Positions 18,240-26,639 of a stretch of 64,000 bases of DNA are shown in pieces. The DNA is from Providencia manganoxydans (GTDB taxonomy: Bacteria; Pseudomonadota; Gammaproteobacteria; Enterobacterales; Enterobacteriaceae): NCBI RefSeq assembly GCF_016618195.1, contig NZ_CP067099.1:1922001-1986000 (forward strand), read 5' to 3'. The notes beneath the pieces are model-generated. The model was given only the letters and a program-made list of their open reading frames with translations. It was not told the DNA's origin and did not search any database. A program made the position numbers and the translations under genes. Positions within the stretch are counted from its first letter, which is position 1. Each line of letters starts with the position of its first letter.

Positions 18240-18660
18240 CTCCCTCCTGTTTTCATTTCAGTCAGTCACCATATTTATTCTAATAGTGTTAAGTAAAAAT
18301 CAACTACTCGGCAAAACCGAATTTATATTCAGTAAAAATAGAATTCCAGTATAAAAATGATCTAAATCAATTATCAATTGATGAATATTTGTTAAATTTC
18401 TGTGTTGAGCTAAGCTATTTAGTAGTTAGTCATTAAAAGATAAATTTAATGACTATTGTTCAAAATTAGGCGGTTTATTATTGAAAATCGTTTAATAATG
18501 TAAAAAAAATGACTAATTATTAGTGCTGGTGTTGAGTTTTGAGATCAAAAAAAATTTAAAATTTAACACTTGAAGTAAAGAAATAAGCATGCAATGATTT
18601 ATGTCACAAAAATTTAACGACATGAATAATATTTAATGTTATATTTAGGTATGGTTTTTA
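18240..18660. other. AT-rich gap upstream of the yejG leader
   Basis: More than 400 bp between bcr and the structured region before yejG, strongly AT-rich, with no frame of interest on either strand. No repeat or promoter could be fixed. Confidence 0.4.
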
Positions 18661-18805
18661 ACAATCACGTTACTTTTTGTGATTGTAGCGAATTCGGTTT
18701 GAACGAGGTTTATAGTCCTTACCAACCTCTACGATGAAAGTAGAGAAGGGAGAATAAAAAAGCGAAAATTTGCTAACTAATAGCAGATGACACTATAGCG
18801 CTTTT
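18661..18805 (+). ncRNA. Structured region upstream of yejG, possible leader or small RNA
   Basis: Three hairpins in 145 bp: ACAATCAC / GTGATTGT with a 10-base loop (18661-18686); CTCTAC / GTAGAG with a 7-base loop (18727-18745); and an outer stem AAAAGCG / CGCTTTT (about 18758-18805) enclosing GCTA / TAGC (18772-18784), with T-rich sequence after it. The last could act as a terminator or attenuator. No RNA family is recognised. Confidence 0.35.
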
Positions 18806-18866
18806 GTTTGGTAAGTAATTTAGTTCAACGAACAATATAATGGTTAGGTAGCAATAGGATATTGTT

Positions 18867-19208
18867 GTGGAAAAATCAGGTCTTTCGGTAGTGCACAGGC
18901 TGCCGCAAAGTTACCGCTGGTTATCAGGAAAGATAGGAACTCATGTTGAGGTGGTGCCTACTAATGATTTCGCTAGCGATAAACTTGTGGGGCTGAAATT
19001 ACTCAGTCATGACTGTGCAACAGATTGTATTGCAATGAAGCAATTGTCAGAGTCGTTATCTGATTTGCAGATTGAAAGTGCAATTTTAGAATGGCAGAAA
19101 GAAATTTGTCTCTTTATTCATGCCAGTGATGAGCATGCTGCGATGTGTCGCTTAAAAGCCTCTGGTGTTGCTATTGCAGAATTGGAATCAGGTTTTTATT
19201 CATCGTAA
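18867..19208 (+). CDS. yejG: YejG family protein
   Basis: 113 residues (E. coli YejG is 114). Shared features as I recall the E. coli protein: LSVVHRLPQSYRWL near the N-terminus, VGLKLLSHD and MCRLKASGVAIAE near the C-terminus. The start is a GTG with an AGGAT ribosome site. Function unknown; a link to aminoglycoside tolerance has been suggested for the E. coli gene. Position after bcr is as in E. coli. Confidence 0.87.
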   Translation: MEKSGLSVVHRLPQSYRWLSGKIGTHVEVVPTNDFASDKLVGLKLLSHDCATDCIAMKQLSESLSDLQIESAILEWQKEICLFIHASDEHAAMCRLKASGVAIAELESGFYSS

Positions 19209-19227
19209 TAACTAATCTGAATATAAT

Positions 19228-19266
19228 AAAAAAGCTTCCAGTTTATTCAACTTGGAAGCTTTTTTA
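19228..19266. terminator. Bidirectional terminator between yejG and mepS
   Basis: Stem AAAAAGCTTCCA / TGGAAGCTTTTT type with a 10-12 base loop and A- and T-runs on both sides, between two convergent genes. Confidence 0.9.
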
Positions 19267-19295
19267 TTGGCAAGGAATTTAGCTGTTTTTAATGA

Positions 19296-19877
19296 TTACG
19301 AACCATTGATAATACGGCGACCTGCATAGTATCGTTTGTTCCAATACTCGTTGGTCATTTCTGAAACGATCACGCCACTGCTGGTGGATGCATGGACAAA
19401 TTTATTATCGCCAATATAGATACCAACGTGTTTCATACGGCGACCTGTTTTAAATAAAACCAAATCACCGGCTTTTAAACTATTGCGGCTAACGCTTTTA
19501 CCGGAGGACTCTTGCTCCGAAGTCGTGCGTGGTAAAGCAACGCCAAATTGTTCGATGAATGTGCGTTGCACAAAACTTGAACAGTCAACACCGCTTTTAG
19601 TTGTTCCACCTAAACGATAACTTACACCTTTCCAATTCGCATATTGATCCATGATTTTAGACTTGGTATCAACACTTTGAACTAATTGCTCAAATTCGTC
19701 TTGAGAGGCCATTGCTAAAGAATCAGATGAATTATTTAACATGCGAGATTCAGAATGAGTAGTACGTTGAGCATTCTTTGAAGAATTAGGGGTAGTACAA
19801 GCTGAGAGTGTCGCGGCAATCGCTATTGCTGGTATAATGCGCAAAATGTTGCGCTTAAATTTTTCAGATGTTGCCAT
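19296..19877 (-). CDS. mepS: Murein DD-endopeptidase MepS (Spr), lipoprotein
   Basis: 193 residues. The lipoprotein signal has lipobox LSAC with Cys27. The NlpC/P60 domain holds catalytic Cys99 in GVDCSSFV, His150 in KHVGIYIG and His162 in FVHAS. MepS cleaves D-Ala-mDAP crosslinks to allow sidewall growth and is degraded by NlpI-Prc in E. coli. An upstream region of more than 500 bp with a CRP-like site suggests regulated expression. Confidence 0.94.
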   Translation of the reverse strand: MATSEKFKRNILRIIPAIAIAATLSACTTPNSSKNAQRTTHSESRMLNNSSDSLAMASQDEFEQLVQSVDTKSKIMDQYANWKGVSYRLGGTTKSGVDCSSFVQRTFIEQFGVALPRTTSEQESSGKSVSRNSLKAGDLVLFKTGRRMKHVGIYIGDNKFVHASTSSGVIVSEMTNEYWNKRYYAGRRIINGS

Positions 19878-20442
19878 TATTCTTAATGTCCCTTGCCTTT
19901 TTTGTACTGTGTTTTATCCACACAATAAACGTAAACTTATCCCTGTGAAAAACGCATTTTCTGAAATGCTACTGTGGTTTTTCACAGAAAGTGTTTAATA
20001 CAGAACAGCTAAATTTTGTATATGAGTAAAACCAGATAGAGAGTTGCATTAGACGCAAATCAGTTATGTGAACATAACCACAACCTGTTAGAAACTCATC
20101 GTTAGAGTTTGGCAGTTGCATACTTATTTCACCAAACATAAAGAGCATACATAAACAGAACTGAAATGGCGAGTTAATCAGGTCATAATTTACAAAACAT
20201 TATATTAAATACTGATAAAAATCGCGGTTTGAGAGTTTTTTGTTAAAAAAATAGCGATTTGAGTGTAGTGCTTGCAAATAATACAGTTAAAATAACGATC
20301 TAGATCACATTTTGATTAAGGTAGTTTTGCCTTATTTCTGTCAGGTTTATATTCCAACCCCATAATTGTAAAGAAGTTTAAATTTCTTATAAAAAATAAC
20401 CACAATCATAGTCGTTAACCGCAGTATTTTGTATTGCTTTGA
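19878..20442. other. Long gap between mepS and yrbL
   Basis: 565 bp without a gene, apart from the CRP-like site at 20067. It is AT-rich. A half-palindrome GATCTAGATC at about 20301 is also present. No ORF of interest; it probably holds the mepS promoter and yrbL 3' end. Confidence 0.4.
20067..20082. promoter_or_regulatory. CRP-like site upstream of mepS
   Basis: TGTGAACATAACCACA has one mismatch to the TGTGA-N6-TCACA consensus. It is nearly identical to the site at 16157 over its whole length. The centre lies about 197 bp upstream of the mepS start. Confidence 0.45.
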
Positions 20443-21027
20443 TTAATCCTTTGACTCAACAGATTGCATTGTGGAAAGTTTGACATGATATTCTCTCATC
20501 ATACGCTGTTCGAAGTCGGTAAATCGACGAGTGAGGGTGGTTCTAGCTAGTGTTGACGAGTAATAGTCAATAGGGATTAAATTAGCGCAGCCAAGGTTAT
20601 CGATGATAAAAAATTGTCCGTGAGGTTTATAGCCTAATTGATAGACGATGTTATAGGGTTTTAACGTCATAGTGACAATCGCATCTTTATAAACTGTTTT
20701 TTTAAAAAGTTCATAGGCAATTTTCATGCTTTTTTGATGTTTTAAAAAAGAATGTTTATTTTTTAAATAATAGTCGAGTATATTTGCCACATTTCCTGTT
20801 TTATCTTTGATTAACTGAAAGACATACCCAGTACCAAGATTAGTTTCTTGCGTACCATAATAATGAGCGATAGCGTTTATTGATGATGTGTTTCGGTAAA
20901 TTCTTTTATAGTACTTTACTTCGCGTATTGTTTCACGATCGTCTTTATTAGGGTGGTGTACTTTGATACAGAGACCATCATGTTCTGGATGTTGATAACA
21001 CGCACGATGGCGGCCACTTGCTATCAT
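20443..21027 (-). CDS. yrbL: YrbL family PhoP-regulated protein (N-terminus uncertain)
   Basis: 194 residues from the first in-frame ATG, against about 210 in E. coli. The signature of the YrbL-PhoP_reg family is clear: SGRHRACYQHPEHDGLCIKV at the start, EVKYYKRI, HYYGTQETNLGTGYVFQLI, AIVTMTLKPYNIVYQ and IIDNLGCANLIPI, which is a kinase-like fold. In-frame codons upstream of the ATG (reading IVLSPSL) align with the E. coli residues before GTGRHR, but contain no ATG, GTG or TTG start. A -1 shift on a run of seven As would join them to an upstream ATG. Function unknown; regulated by PhoP and BasR in E. coli. Confidence 0.8.
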   Translation of the reverse strand: MIASGRHRACYQHPEHDGLCIKVHHPNKDDRETIREVKYYKRIYRNTSSINAIAHYYGTQETNLGTGYVFQLIKDKTGNVANILDYYLKNKHSFLKHQKSMKIAYELFKKTVYKDAIVTMTLKPYNIVYQLGYKPHGQFFIIDNLGCANLIPIDYYSSTLARTTLTRRFTDFEQRMMREYHVKLSTMQSVESKD

Positions 21028-21396
21028 TAAAGAAGGTGATAGAACAATTTTTTTGCGAGTAAACTTTTCATATTAACTAGTGAAATAAGTGTAAATTAAG
21101 TGAATGAAAGTAAAGAAGATTTTTTTATTCTTAAATACCAAGGCTAATTTTAATAGAAAATGAAAAAATAAAATTGCAAAATGTGTGGTTATTATTTTTT
21201 TGTGATTAATATCACTAATTTTACTTCAGTCTTTAGATTTAGAGAAAAATAAAAAACTGCGGCCATTAGTTAAATATCATTCTATTCGTTCGAATTAAGA
21301 TCCTCGTCATCAGGTAATAGATAATAAAAAACTATTCCTAATATAAATAAATTATACCAAATGACGATAACCTAATTTTAAGCGGATACTTTTTTC
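21028..21396. other. Divergent gap between yrbL and a small exported protein gene
   Basis: About 370 bp of AT-rich DNA that should carry promoters in both directions. It contains one strong CRP-like site, listed separately. No clear PhoP box was found. Confidence 0.4.
21201..21216. promoter_or_regulatory. CRP-like site
   Basis: TGTGATTAATATCACT: TGTGA plus TCACT around a 6-bp spacer, with flanking Ts and As as in good CRP sites. It lies between yrbL and the gene at 21397. Confidence 0.5.
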
Positions 21397-21741
21397 ATGA
21401 AACTTACAGCAAATAAACCTTCTTTAATGACTTTATTGTTTGTCATCACGTTAAGCTATTTCATCACTTATACAGCCCATGCCGAAAAGCGAAATGTTAT
21501 CGGTAGTGCCACTATTACATTTGTGGGGGCAATCGTAGTACCTCCATGCCAAGTTGGTACTATGGGAGACAAAATTGAAACAACTTGCTGGAGTGATCGA
21601 GGCAAAGTAGAAACGGTAAAAACGTCATTCAAAAAATTAAAAACAGGAACGCATGAACTACCAAACCATAAAGGCACACAAAGTTTTAAATGGATAGATC
21701 AAGATAAAAAATTAGGTATGTATACGCTGGATTATAATTAA
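21397..21741 (+). CDS. Small exported protein with a fimbrial-subunit-like start
   Basis: 114 residues. A signal peptide ends at AHA (about residue 29). The mature N-terminus GSATITFVGAIVVPPCQV resembles the start of type 1 fimbrial subunits (pattern xITFxGxIVxxPC), with a first Cys; a second Cys (TTCWSD) follows 17 residues later. The mature part is only about 85 residues, half a normal pilin, and lacks the usual C-terminal Tyr-Gly donor pattern. There are no chaperone or usher genes nearby. It may be a reduced pilin-fold protein or unrelated. Confidence 0.6.
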   Translation: MKLTANKPSLMTLLFVITLSYFITYTAHAEKRNVIGSATITFVGAIVVPPCQVGTMGDKIETTCWSDRGKVETVKTSFKKLKTGTHELPNHKGTQSFKWIDQDKKLGMYTLDYN

Positions 21742-21829
21742 TTTGAGTTGTCAGTTGTTTAATTTCATTGTGTGAGTGGTTAAGAAAAGGCCTATGGGCA
21801 GATGCCCATAGGTGATTGTTATACTGATT

Positions 21830-22402
21830 TTATTCGCAGCGGCCCATAAAACGGCGTTCAGGGATATGAATACGAATTTTTTCACCGCTAGTTAAGTACT
21901 CAGGAACTTGTACTGTTAAACCGGTTGCCATAGTTGCAGGCTTAGTACGCGCACTTGCGGAAGCACCTTTGATAGCTGGCGTTGTTTCAACGATAACCAT
22001 ATCAACCGTTTGTGGTAATTCGAGAGCTAATACTTGCCCATCCATTGTCAGAACTTGCATTCCAGGTAAGCCTTCTTCTGGAATGAATAATAATTCCTCT
22101 TCAATATCTGCATGTTTAAATAGGTATGGTGTATAGTCTTCGTTATCCATAAACACGTATTCGTCACCATCAATGTAAGAAAAACTCACACCACGGCGAG
22201 TTAAGGAGATGGTTTCTAAGATATCATCGCCTTTAAAACGTTCCTCAACTTTTTGACCTGTTTTTATATCCGTAAAACGCATTTTGTATAAAGTGCTGGC
22301 ACCACGTGCACTTGGTGATTGAATATCGATATCTTTAACCAGCAGCAGTTTGCCATTGTAATTGACTGCAAACCCACGTTTGATTTCATTGGCCTTTGCC
22401 AT
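21830..22402 (-). CDS. efpL: Elongation factor P-like protein EfpL (YeiP)
   Basis: 190 residues with the three-domain EF-P layout. Arg33 sits at the tip of the domain I loop in SPSARGAST, replacing the modified Lys of EF-P, as is characteristic of YeiP/EfpL. The C-terminal domain ends [19 protein letters not shown]. EfpL relieves ribosome stalling at polyproline and other motifs. Start supported by homology ([10 protein letters not shown]). Single gene. Confidence 0.95.
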   Translation of the reverse strand: MAKANEIKRGFAVNYNGKLLLVKDIDIQSPSARGASTLYKMRFTDIKTGQKVEERFKGDDILETISLTRRGVSFSYIDGDEYVFMDNEDYTPYLFKHADIEEELLFIPEEGLPGMQVLTMDGQVLALELPQTVDMVIVETTPAIKGASASARTKPATMATGLTVQVPEYLTSGEKIRIHIPERRFMGRCE

Positions 22403-22615
22403 AAATAACCTTCTTTAGAATTGTCAAAAAAGAGTGCGACAAAAGTACTCGCAGATAGGCGATTAGGCAAGATACTAAGCCTATTTTTTAGTAAAAAAAA
22501 CGACAGTTATCGATAAACATAATATCTTTTAAGATTGCCGTTAAGTAGAGGGATATCAACGAGAAAAATTTAAGCATCAATTTCAAAGAAGAGTATAAGA
22601 TAAAATTGAGGTTAA

Positions 22616-22644
22616 CCCCTCTCGCTAGCAGGCAAGGAGAGGGG
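22616..22644 (-). terminator. Terminator hairpin after the mtr-like permease gene
   Basis: Arms CCCCTCTC and GAGAGGGG with a 13-base loop, just after the stop codon on the minus strand; the T-run is weak. Confidence 0.6.
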
Positions 22645-22653
22645 AAACATTAT

Positions 22654-23898
22654 TTAATAAATAGGTAATAAACCTAGCAAAGAAAGAATGTGGGCGACAG
22701 CATTAATAACACCAAAGAGGATCACAAACCAAATCACACCCATACCACCGGGAGCTTTATAACTGTTTTTAGGGAAACGTTTACGGCTCGCCCTTGCCAT
22801 CAGAGCAGGAATAATCACTGCCCAAACTGTAGCAGCTAGTCCCGCAAAACCAATTGCATAAATAAAGCCATTTGGGAAAACCAAAGCGAACACAGTGGGT
22901 GGTAAGAAAGTAATTAAGGCTGATTTTAAACGGCCTTGCTGGTTATCATTAAACTTAAAGAAATCAGCAATAAAATCAAATAAACCTAAAGATACACCTA
23001 AGAATGAGCTTGCAAGGGCCATATAGGAAAATAGCGTTAGAAATTGCGAAATAAAGCTACTGTTGGTGGATAAGTTCATTTGATTCAGTAGAGCACCAAT
23101 ATTGTTGCCTTCTTCGCGAATTTGTACGAAAGCAGAACGAGGGATGTTCCCTTGGATCGCATACTGCCACAAAATATAAATAGCAACAGTAATGATCGCA
23201 CCGTAAACCAAACTTAGAACGACTGAGCGGCTGTTTTTATTGTAGTACTTCACTAAACCAGGAACATTACCATGATAACCAAAGGATGTTAGCAAATAAG
23301 GTAGAGCGGCAAGCGCATAAGGTAAATAATGTGTATCACCATTCTCTACTTGGTTAAATAAAATAGATGGTGATGCTGTTGTTACCATACCGCCAATTGA
23401 CATCACAAAAGTGATGACCATACCACCAATCAAAATGGTGCTTAAACGATCAACGGCTCTGGTTGATAACCATACAAAGAAAGCGACTATCAATGCGAAA
23501 ACAAGTCCGGAGATAGCTTGTGGCATTTCCATATAGTCGGATAAGTTGCTAGAGATAATCGAGCTACCCGCGGAGATATAAGCATAGGTGAGAATATACA
23601 GTACAAAAGTAATCGATAAACCGTTTATAGAGTTCCACACGGGGCCTAATAAGTCTTTGACCATCGTATGGAAACTTGCCCCTGCTGGATAGTTCATATT
23701 GGCTTCTAAAATCATCAAGCCAGAGAGTAACATGCAAGCAAAAGTATAAATTAAAAGGACAATAGATCCTGTAAACCAGACACCAGAGGTAACCATGGGT
23801 ATTGAAAACATACCAGCACCTACAGCGGTACCAGCGATGATCATTGCGCCTCCTAGAATGGAGGGCTGTTTAATTGTTTTTGCTGTATCAACAGACAT
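22654..23898 (-). CDS. mtr: Aromatic amino acid (tryptophan-type) permease, HAAAP family
   Basis: 414 residues from the ATG at 23898 (MSVDTAKTIKQPSILGG), which has a GGGAG ribosome site; a longer form to 24018 has no support. Eleven predicted helices. Motifs close to E. coli Mtr: SGLMILEANMNYPAGASF, FVLYILTYAYISAGSSI, FGYHGNVPGLVKYY and FPNGFIYAIGFAGLAATVWA. It is a proton-coupled importer. Mtr (tryptophan) is favoured over TnaB and TyrP by the C-terminal motif RASRKRFPKNSYKAPGG, but substrate is not proven. A TrpR-like operator lies just upstream. Confidence 0.82.
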   Translation of the reverse strand: MSVDTAKTIKQPSILGGAMIIAGTAVGAGMFSIPMVTSGVWFTGSIVLLIYTFACMLLSGLMILEANMNYPAGASFHTMVKDLLGPVWNSINGLSITFVLYILTYAYISAGSSIISSNLSDYMEMPQAISGLVFALIVAFFVWLSTRAVDRLSTILIGGMVITFVMSIGGMVTTASPSILFNQVENGDTHYLPYALAALPYLLTSFGYHGNVPGLVKYYNKNSRSVVLSLVYGAIITVAIYILWQYAIQGNIPRSAFVQIREEGNNIGALLNQMNLSTNSSFISQFLTLFSYMALASSFLGVSLGLFDFIADFFKFNDNQQGRLKSALITFLPPTVFALVFPNGFIYAIGFAGLAATVWAVIIPALMARASRKRFPKNSYKAPGGMGVIWFVILFGVINAVAHILSLLGLLPIY

Positions 23899-23923
23899 GG
23901 AAACTCCCGAGTAATGTTTCTTT

Positions 23924-23941
23924 GTACTAGCTTGATGATAC
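23924..23941 (-). promoter_or_regulatory. Possible TrpR-type operator before the mtr-like gene
   Basis: GTACTAGCTTGATGATAC matches the TrpR operator palindrome (GTACTAG half-site) fully in the left half and about half of the right half, 26 bp upstream of the start codon. E. coli mtr is repressed by TrpR. By-eye match only. Confidence 0.35.
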
Positions 23942-24063
23942 ATGCAGTGTATATTAATGTAAACAATAAATAATGAATAAAAAGGCAATTTTGATAGTAA
24001 ATATAATGAGTTGGCCATTTATTGTACAAACACGGATTTGGCATTTGTACAATAATGCAGGCG

Positions 24064-24501
24064 TTAAGCGGGATGGTGATAAAATCGGTGATTAAGCCAA
24101 AGATCAATAGCATTGTGACTTGCTTCAAAGTGAGGTTCAGGAAGCTCATGAGGGGAAACCCACATTAAACTTTCACATTTGTCTTGCTCCATAATCTGAG
24201 GTTGTTTATCACCACGATATTCCACATGCATACAGATGGAAACCGTATGTTTACCTTCTTGGCGGTAAGTGTTGACATTATTGCTAATGCCAAAAACGGT
24301 AGGAGCTGAGATATCAATACCAATTTCTTCTTTTATTTCTCGAATAGCGCAATCTTCAAAAGATTCCCCAGCATCGACATGTCCACCAAAAATCGACCAG
24401 TAAGGAGCATGCTGACTACTGCGTTTACCCATTAAAATTTGACCTTGCGGATTGGTAATAATCACACCAACGCCCACAACAACATGATCAATATTAGACA
24501 T
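24064..24501 (-). CDS. Nudix hydrolase
   Basis: 145 residues from the ATG at 24501 (MSNIDHVVVGVGVII), preceded by a GAAG ribosome site; an ATG 12 codons upstream is less likely. A complete Nudix box runs from Gly40 to Ile62: GHVDAGESFEDCAIREIKEEIG, here written in part as G-x5-E-x7-REIKEEIG. The start VGVIITNPQGQILMGKRSS and the motif SIFGGHVD suggest a MutT/NudG-like nucleotide or related diphosphatase. Substrate not predictable. Confidence 0.85.
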   Translation of the reverse strand: MSNIDHVVVGVGVIITNPQGQILMGKRSSQHAPYWSIFGGHVDAGESFEDCAIREIKEEIGIDISAPTVFGISNNVNTYRQEGKHTVSICMHVEYRGDKQPQIMEQDKCESLMWVSPHELPEPHFEASHNAIDLWLNHRFYHHPA

Positions 24502-24712
24502 AAGTTTTTCTTCTTTCTGTTTTTTCGGTGGTGACATTTTGCCAGCTCATTATGAAAAAACAATCAGGAAAAACAGCAAATATCGCTGAAGCCATTGTGT
24601 TTTAATGGTATAAGTAGGGCAAAACATCTTGCTATACTCAGATACTTTCAGTGACTATGCTCCAAGTGTTCTAGAGTATAAATGACTATAACGATAAGGG
24701 AGATCCGAGGTT

Positions 24713-25648
24713 ATGACTCGCCGAGTTGCTACAATTACATTAAATCCTGCCTATGATCTGGTTGGGCTATGTCCATCAATCGAAGTCGGTGAAGTCAACT
24801 TAGTGAAGACTGCTAGCCTCAATGCCGGAGGCAAAGGTGTTAATGTTGCAAAAGTATTACGTGATTTGGGAATAGATATCACGGTAAGTGGCTTCATGGG
24901 AAAAGATAACCAAGAAGAGTTCCAACACTTTTTTAGTGATAATGGTATGGCAAACCGTTTTTGTATGGTTCCGGGGCGTACTAGGATCAACGTTAAACTT
25001 ACCGAAAATAACGGTGAGTCAACTGATTTCAATTTTTCAGGGTTTGATGTCAGTAAAGAAGACTGGAACCGTTTTGCCACAGAATCGCTGAATTGGCTAG
25101 GTCATTTTGACATGGTCGTTGTTAGCGGAAGTTTGCCAAATGGGATCGAACCTGAAGAATTCACCCGCTGGATGACTCGGCTGCGCCAATTATGCCCATG
25201 TATTATTTTTGATAGCAGCCGTGAAGCCCTTAAAGCGGGACTAAAAGCGTCGCCTTGGTTAGTGAAACCTAATCGTTATGAATTAGAGATGTGGGTGGGG
25301 CGTAAATTACCTGAACTCAAAGACGTTATTGAAGCGGCACACGAGCTGCGTGATAAAGGCATTTCTCATGTGGTGATATCTCTTGGTGAAGACGGCGCAC
25401 TGTGGGTGAATGCATCAGGCTCTTGGTTAGCGAAACCTCCCCATTGTGAAGTGATTAGCACTGTGGGAGCTGGTGACTCTATGGTTGCAGGGTTGGCTTA
25501 CGGGTTACTAAACGGTGAATCAAGCGCACATACACTGCGTATGGCGACGGCGATATCAGCGCTATCCGTTTCTCAACCTGATGTTGGGTTAAAGAATCGT
25601 AATAAATTAGCGGATATGATGGCTAAAATTGAGATGGAATCGTTGTAA
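24713..25648 (+). CDS. fruK: 1-phosphofructokinase, without fruB and fruA
   Basis: 311 residues, PfkB family. Substrate motif LNAGGKGVNVAKVLRDLG at 37-54 and the ATP/catalytic motif GAGDSM at 252-257, with base Asp255. Nearly collinear with E. coli FruK from MTRRVATITLNPAYDLVG onward. FruK phosphorylates fructose 1-phosphate made by the fructose PTS. In E. coli it is the middle gene of fruBKA, located between efpL and nfo as here. Neither fruB nor fruA flanks it in this window, so it is an orphan with its own GGGAG-type ribosome site and terminator. Confidence 0.92.
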   Translation: MTRRVATITLNPAYDLVGLCPSIEVGEVNLVKTASLNAGGKGVNVAKVLRDLGIDITVSGFMGKDNQEEFQHFFSDNGMANRFCMVPGRTRINVKLTENNGESTDFNFSGFDVSKEDWNRFATESLNWLGHFDMVVVSGSLPNGIEPEEFTRWMTRLRQLCPCIIFDSSREALKAGLKASPWLVKPNRYELEMWVGRKLPELKDVIEAAHELRDKGISHVVISLGEDGALWVNASGSWLAKPPHCEVISTVGAGDSMVAGLAYGLLNGESSAHTLRMATAISALSVSQPDVGLKNRNKLADMMAKIEMESL

Positions 25649-25656
25649 AGTGTGTT

Positions 25657-25679
25657 GAAGGCGGCTAATGCCGCCTTTG
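25657..25679 (+). terminator. Terminator after fruK
   Basis: Stem AAGGCGGC / GCCGCCTT with a TAAT loop, followed by TTGATTTATTCTT. Confidence 0.8.
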
Positions 25680-25688
25680 ATTTATTCT

Positions 25689-26531
25689 TTAATTCTGCTG
25701 TGATTTTAACCAAGCAATTTCTTGCGGCCAAATATCTGGATTGATCGTCTCTAATATTAATGGGATCCCATCGAAACGTGAGTCTTTCATGATATAGCTA
25801 AAAGGCGTGTAGCCAATATTACCTTCGCCAAGACTATGGTGGCGGTCAACACGGCTAGCAAATTCACTTTTTGCATCATTTAAATGCATGCCTTTGAGGT
25901 ATTTGAAACCAACAATATCAGAAAACTGTTTAAATGTTTCTTCACAGGTTTCTTCTGTGCGTAAATCATAGCCTGCGGCAAAAGCATGGCAAGTATCAAT
26001 ACATACACCCACACGGCTCTTATCATCAACGTTTTCAATGATCCTAGCCAAATGTTCGAAACGGTACCCTAAATTAGAACCTTGCCCAGCGGTATTTTCA
26101 ATCACCGCGATAACACCTTTTGTTTCATTTAAGGCAATATTGATAGATTCGGCGATACGCAATAAGCAGTCATCGACATCAATTTTTTTTAGGTGGCTGC
26201 CCGGGTGGAAATTGAGTAAATCAATCCCTAATTGTTCACAACGCTGCATTTCATCGATAAAAGCCACTCGTGATTTTTCGAGCGCTTCCATTTCTGGATG
26301 CCCTAAATTAATTAAATAGCTGTCGTGAGGTAAAATTTGATGTTTACCGTAACCATATTTAGCACAGTTTGCTTTAAATTTTTCAATCACATCTTCGCTC
26401 AGTGGTGCGGCTTTCCACTGACGCTGATTTTTAGTGAATAACGCAAATGCCGTGGCATTAATTTCATGAGCGCGAATGACTGCCTGATCAACGCCACCAG
26501 AGGCGCTAACGTGTGCTCCAACATATTTCAT
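25689..26531 (-). CDS. nfo: Endonuclease IV
   Basis: 280 residues from the ATG at 26531 ([18 protein letters not shown]), with an AAGGAG ribosome site; a form extended 24 residues upstream is rejected. AP-endonuclease TIM barrel with zinc ligands in motifs such as [46 protein letters not shown] and LETINP. Cleaves abasic sites in base-excision repair. Position between fru and yeiH is as in E. coli. Confidence 0.95.
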   Translation of the reverse strand: MKYVGAHVSASGGVDQAVIRAHEINATAFALFTKNQRQWKAAPLSEDVIEKFKANCAKYGYGKHQILPHDSYLINLGHPEMEALEKSRVAFIDEMQRCEQLGIDLLNFHPGSHLKKIDVDDCLLRIAESINIALNETKGVIAVIENTAGQGSNLGYRFEHLARIIENVDDKSRVGVCIDTCHAFAAGYDLRTEETCEETFKQFSDIVGFKYLKGMHLNDAKSEFASRVDRHHSLGEGNIGYTPFSYIMKDSRFDGIPLILETINPDIWPQEIAWLKSQQN

Positions 26532-26586
26532 TATTGACTCCTTTTTTGTGAAGTATGCCATTAATAGACCAATAAATGAAATACAC

Positions 26587-26613
26587 AAAAAAAGCCGCTT
26601 CACTCAAAGCGGC
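26587..26613 (-). terminator. Terminator after yeiH
   Basis: On the minus strand, stem GCCGCTT / AAGCGGC with a 6-base loop followed by seven Ts, between yeiH and nfo. Confidence 0.9.
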
Positions 26614-26639
26614 CAATCATAAATTAAAGTGAAAAAATA

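Noticed and set aside
18240-18660. Hidden gene in the long gap after bcr
   Set aside because: No frame over about 50 codons with coding character; composition is AT-rich non-coding.
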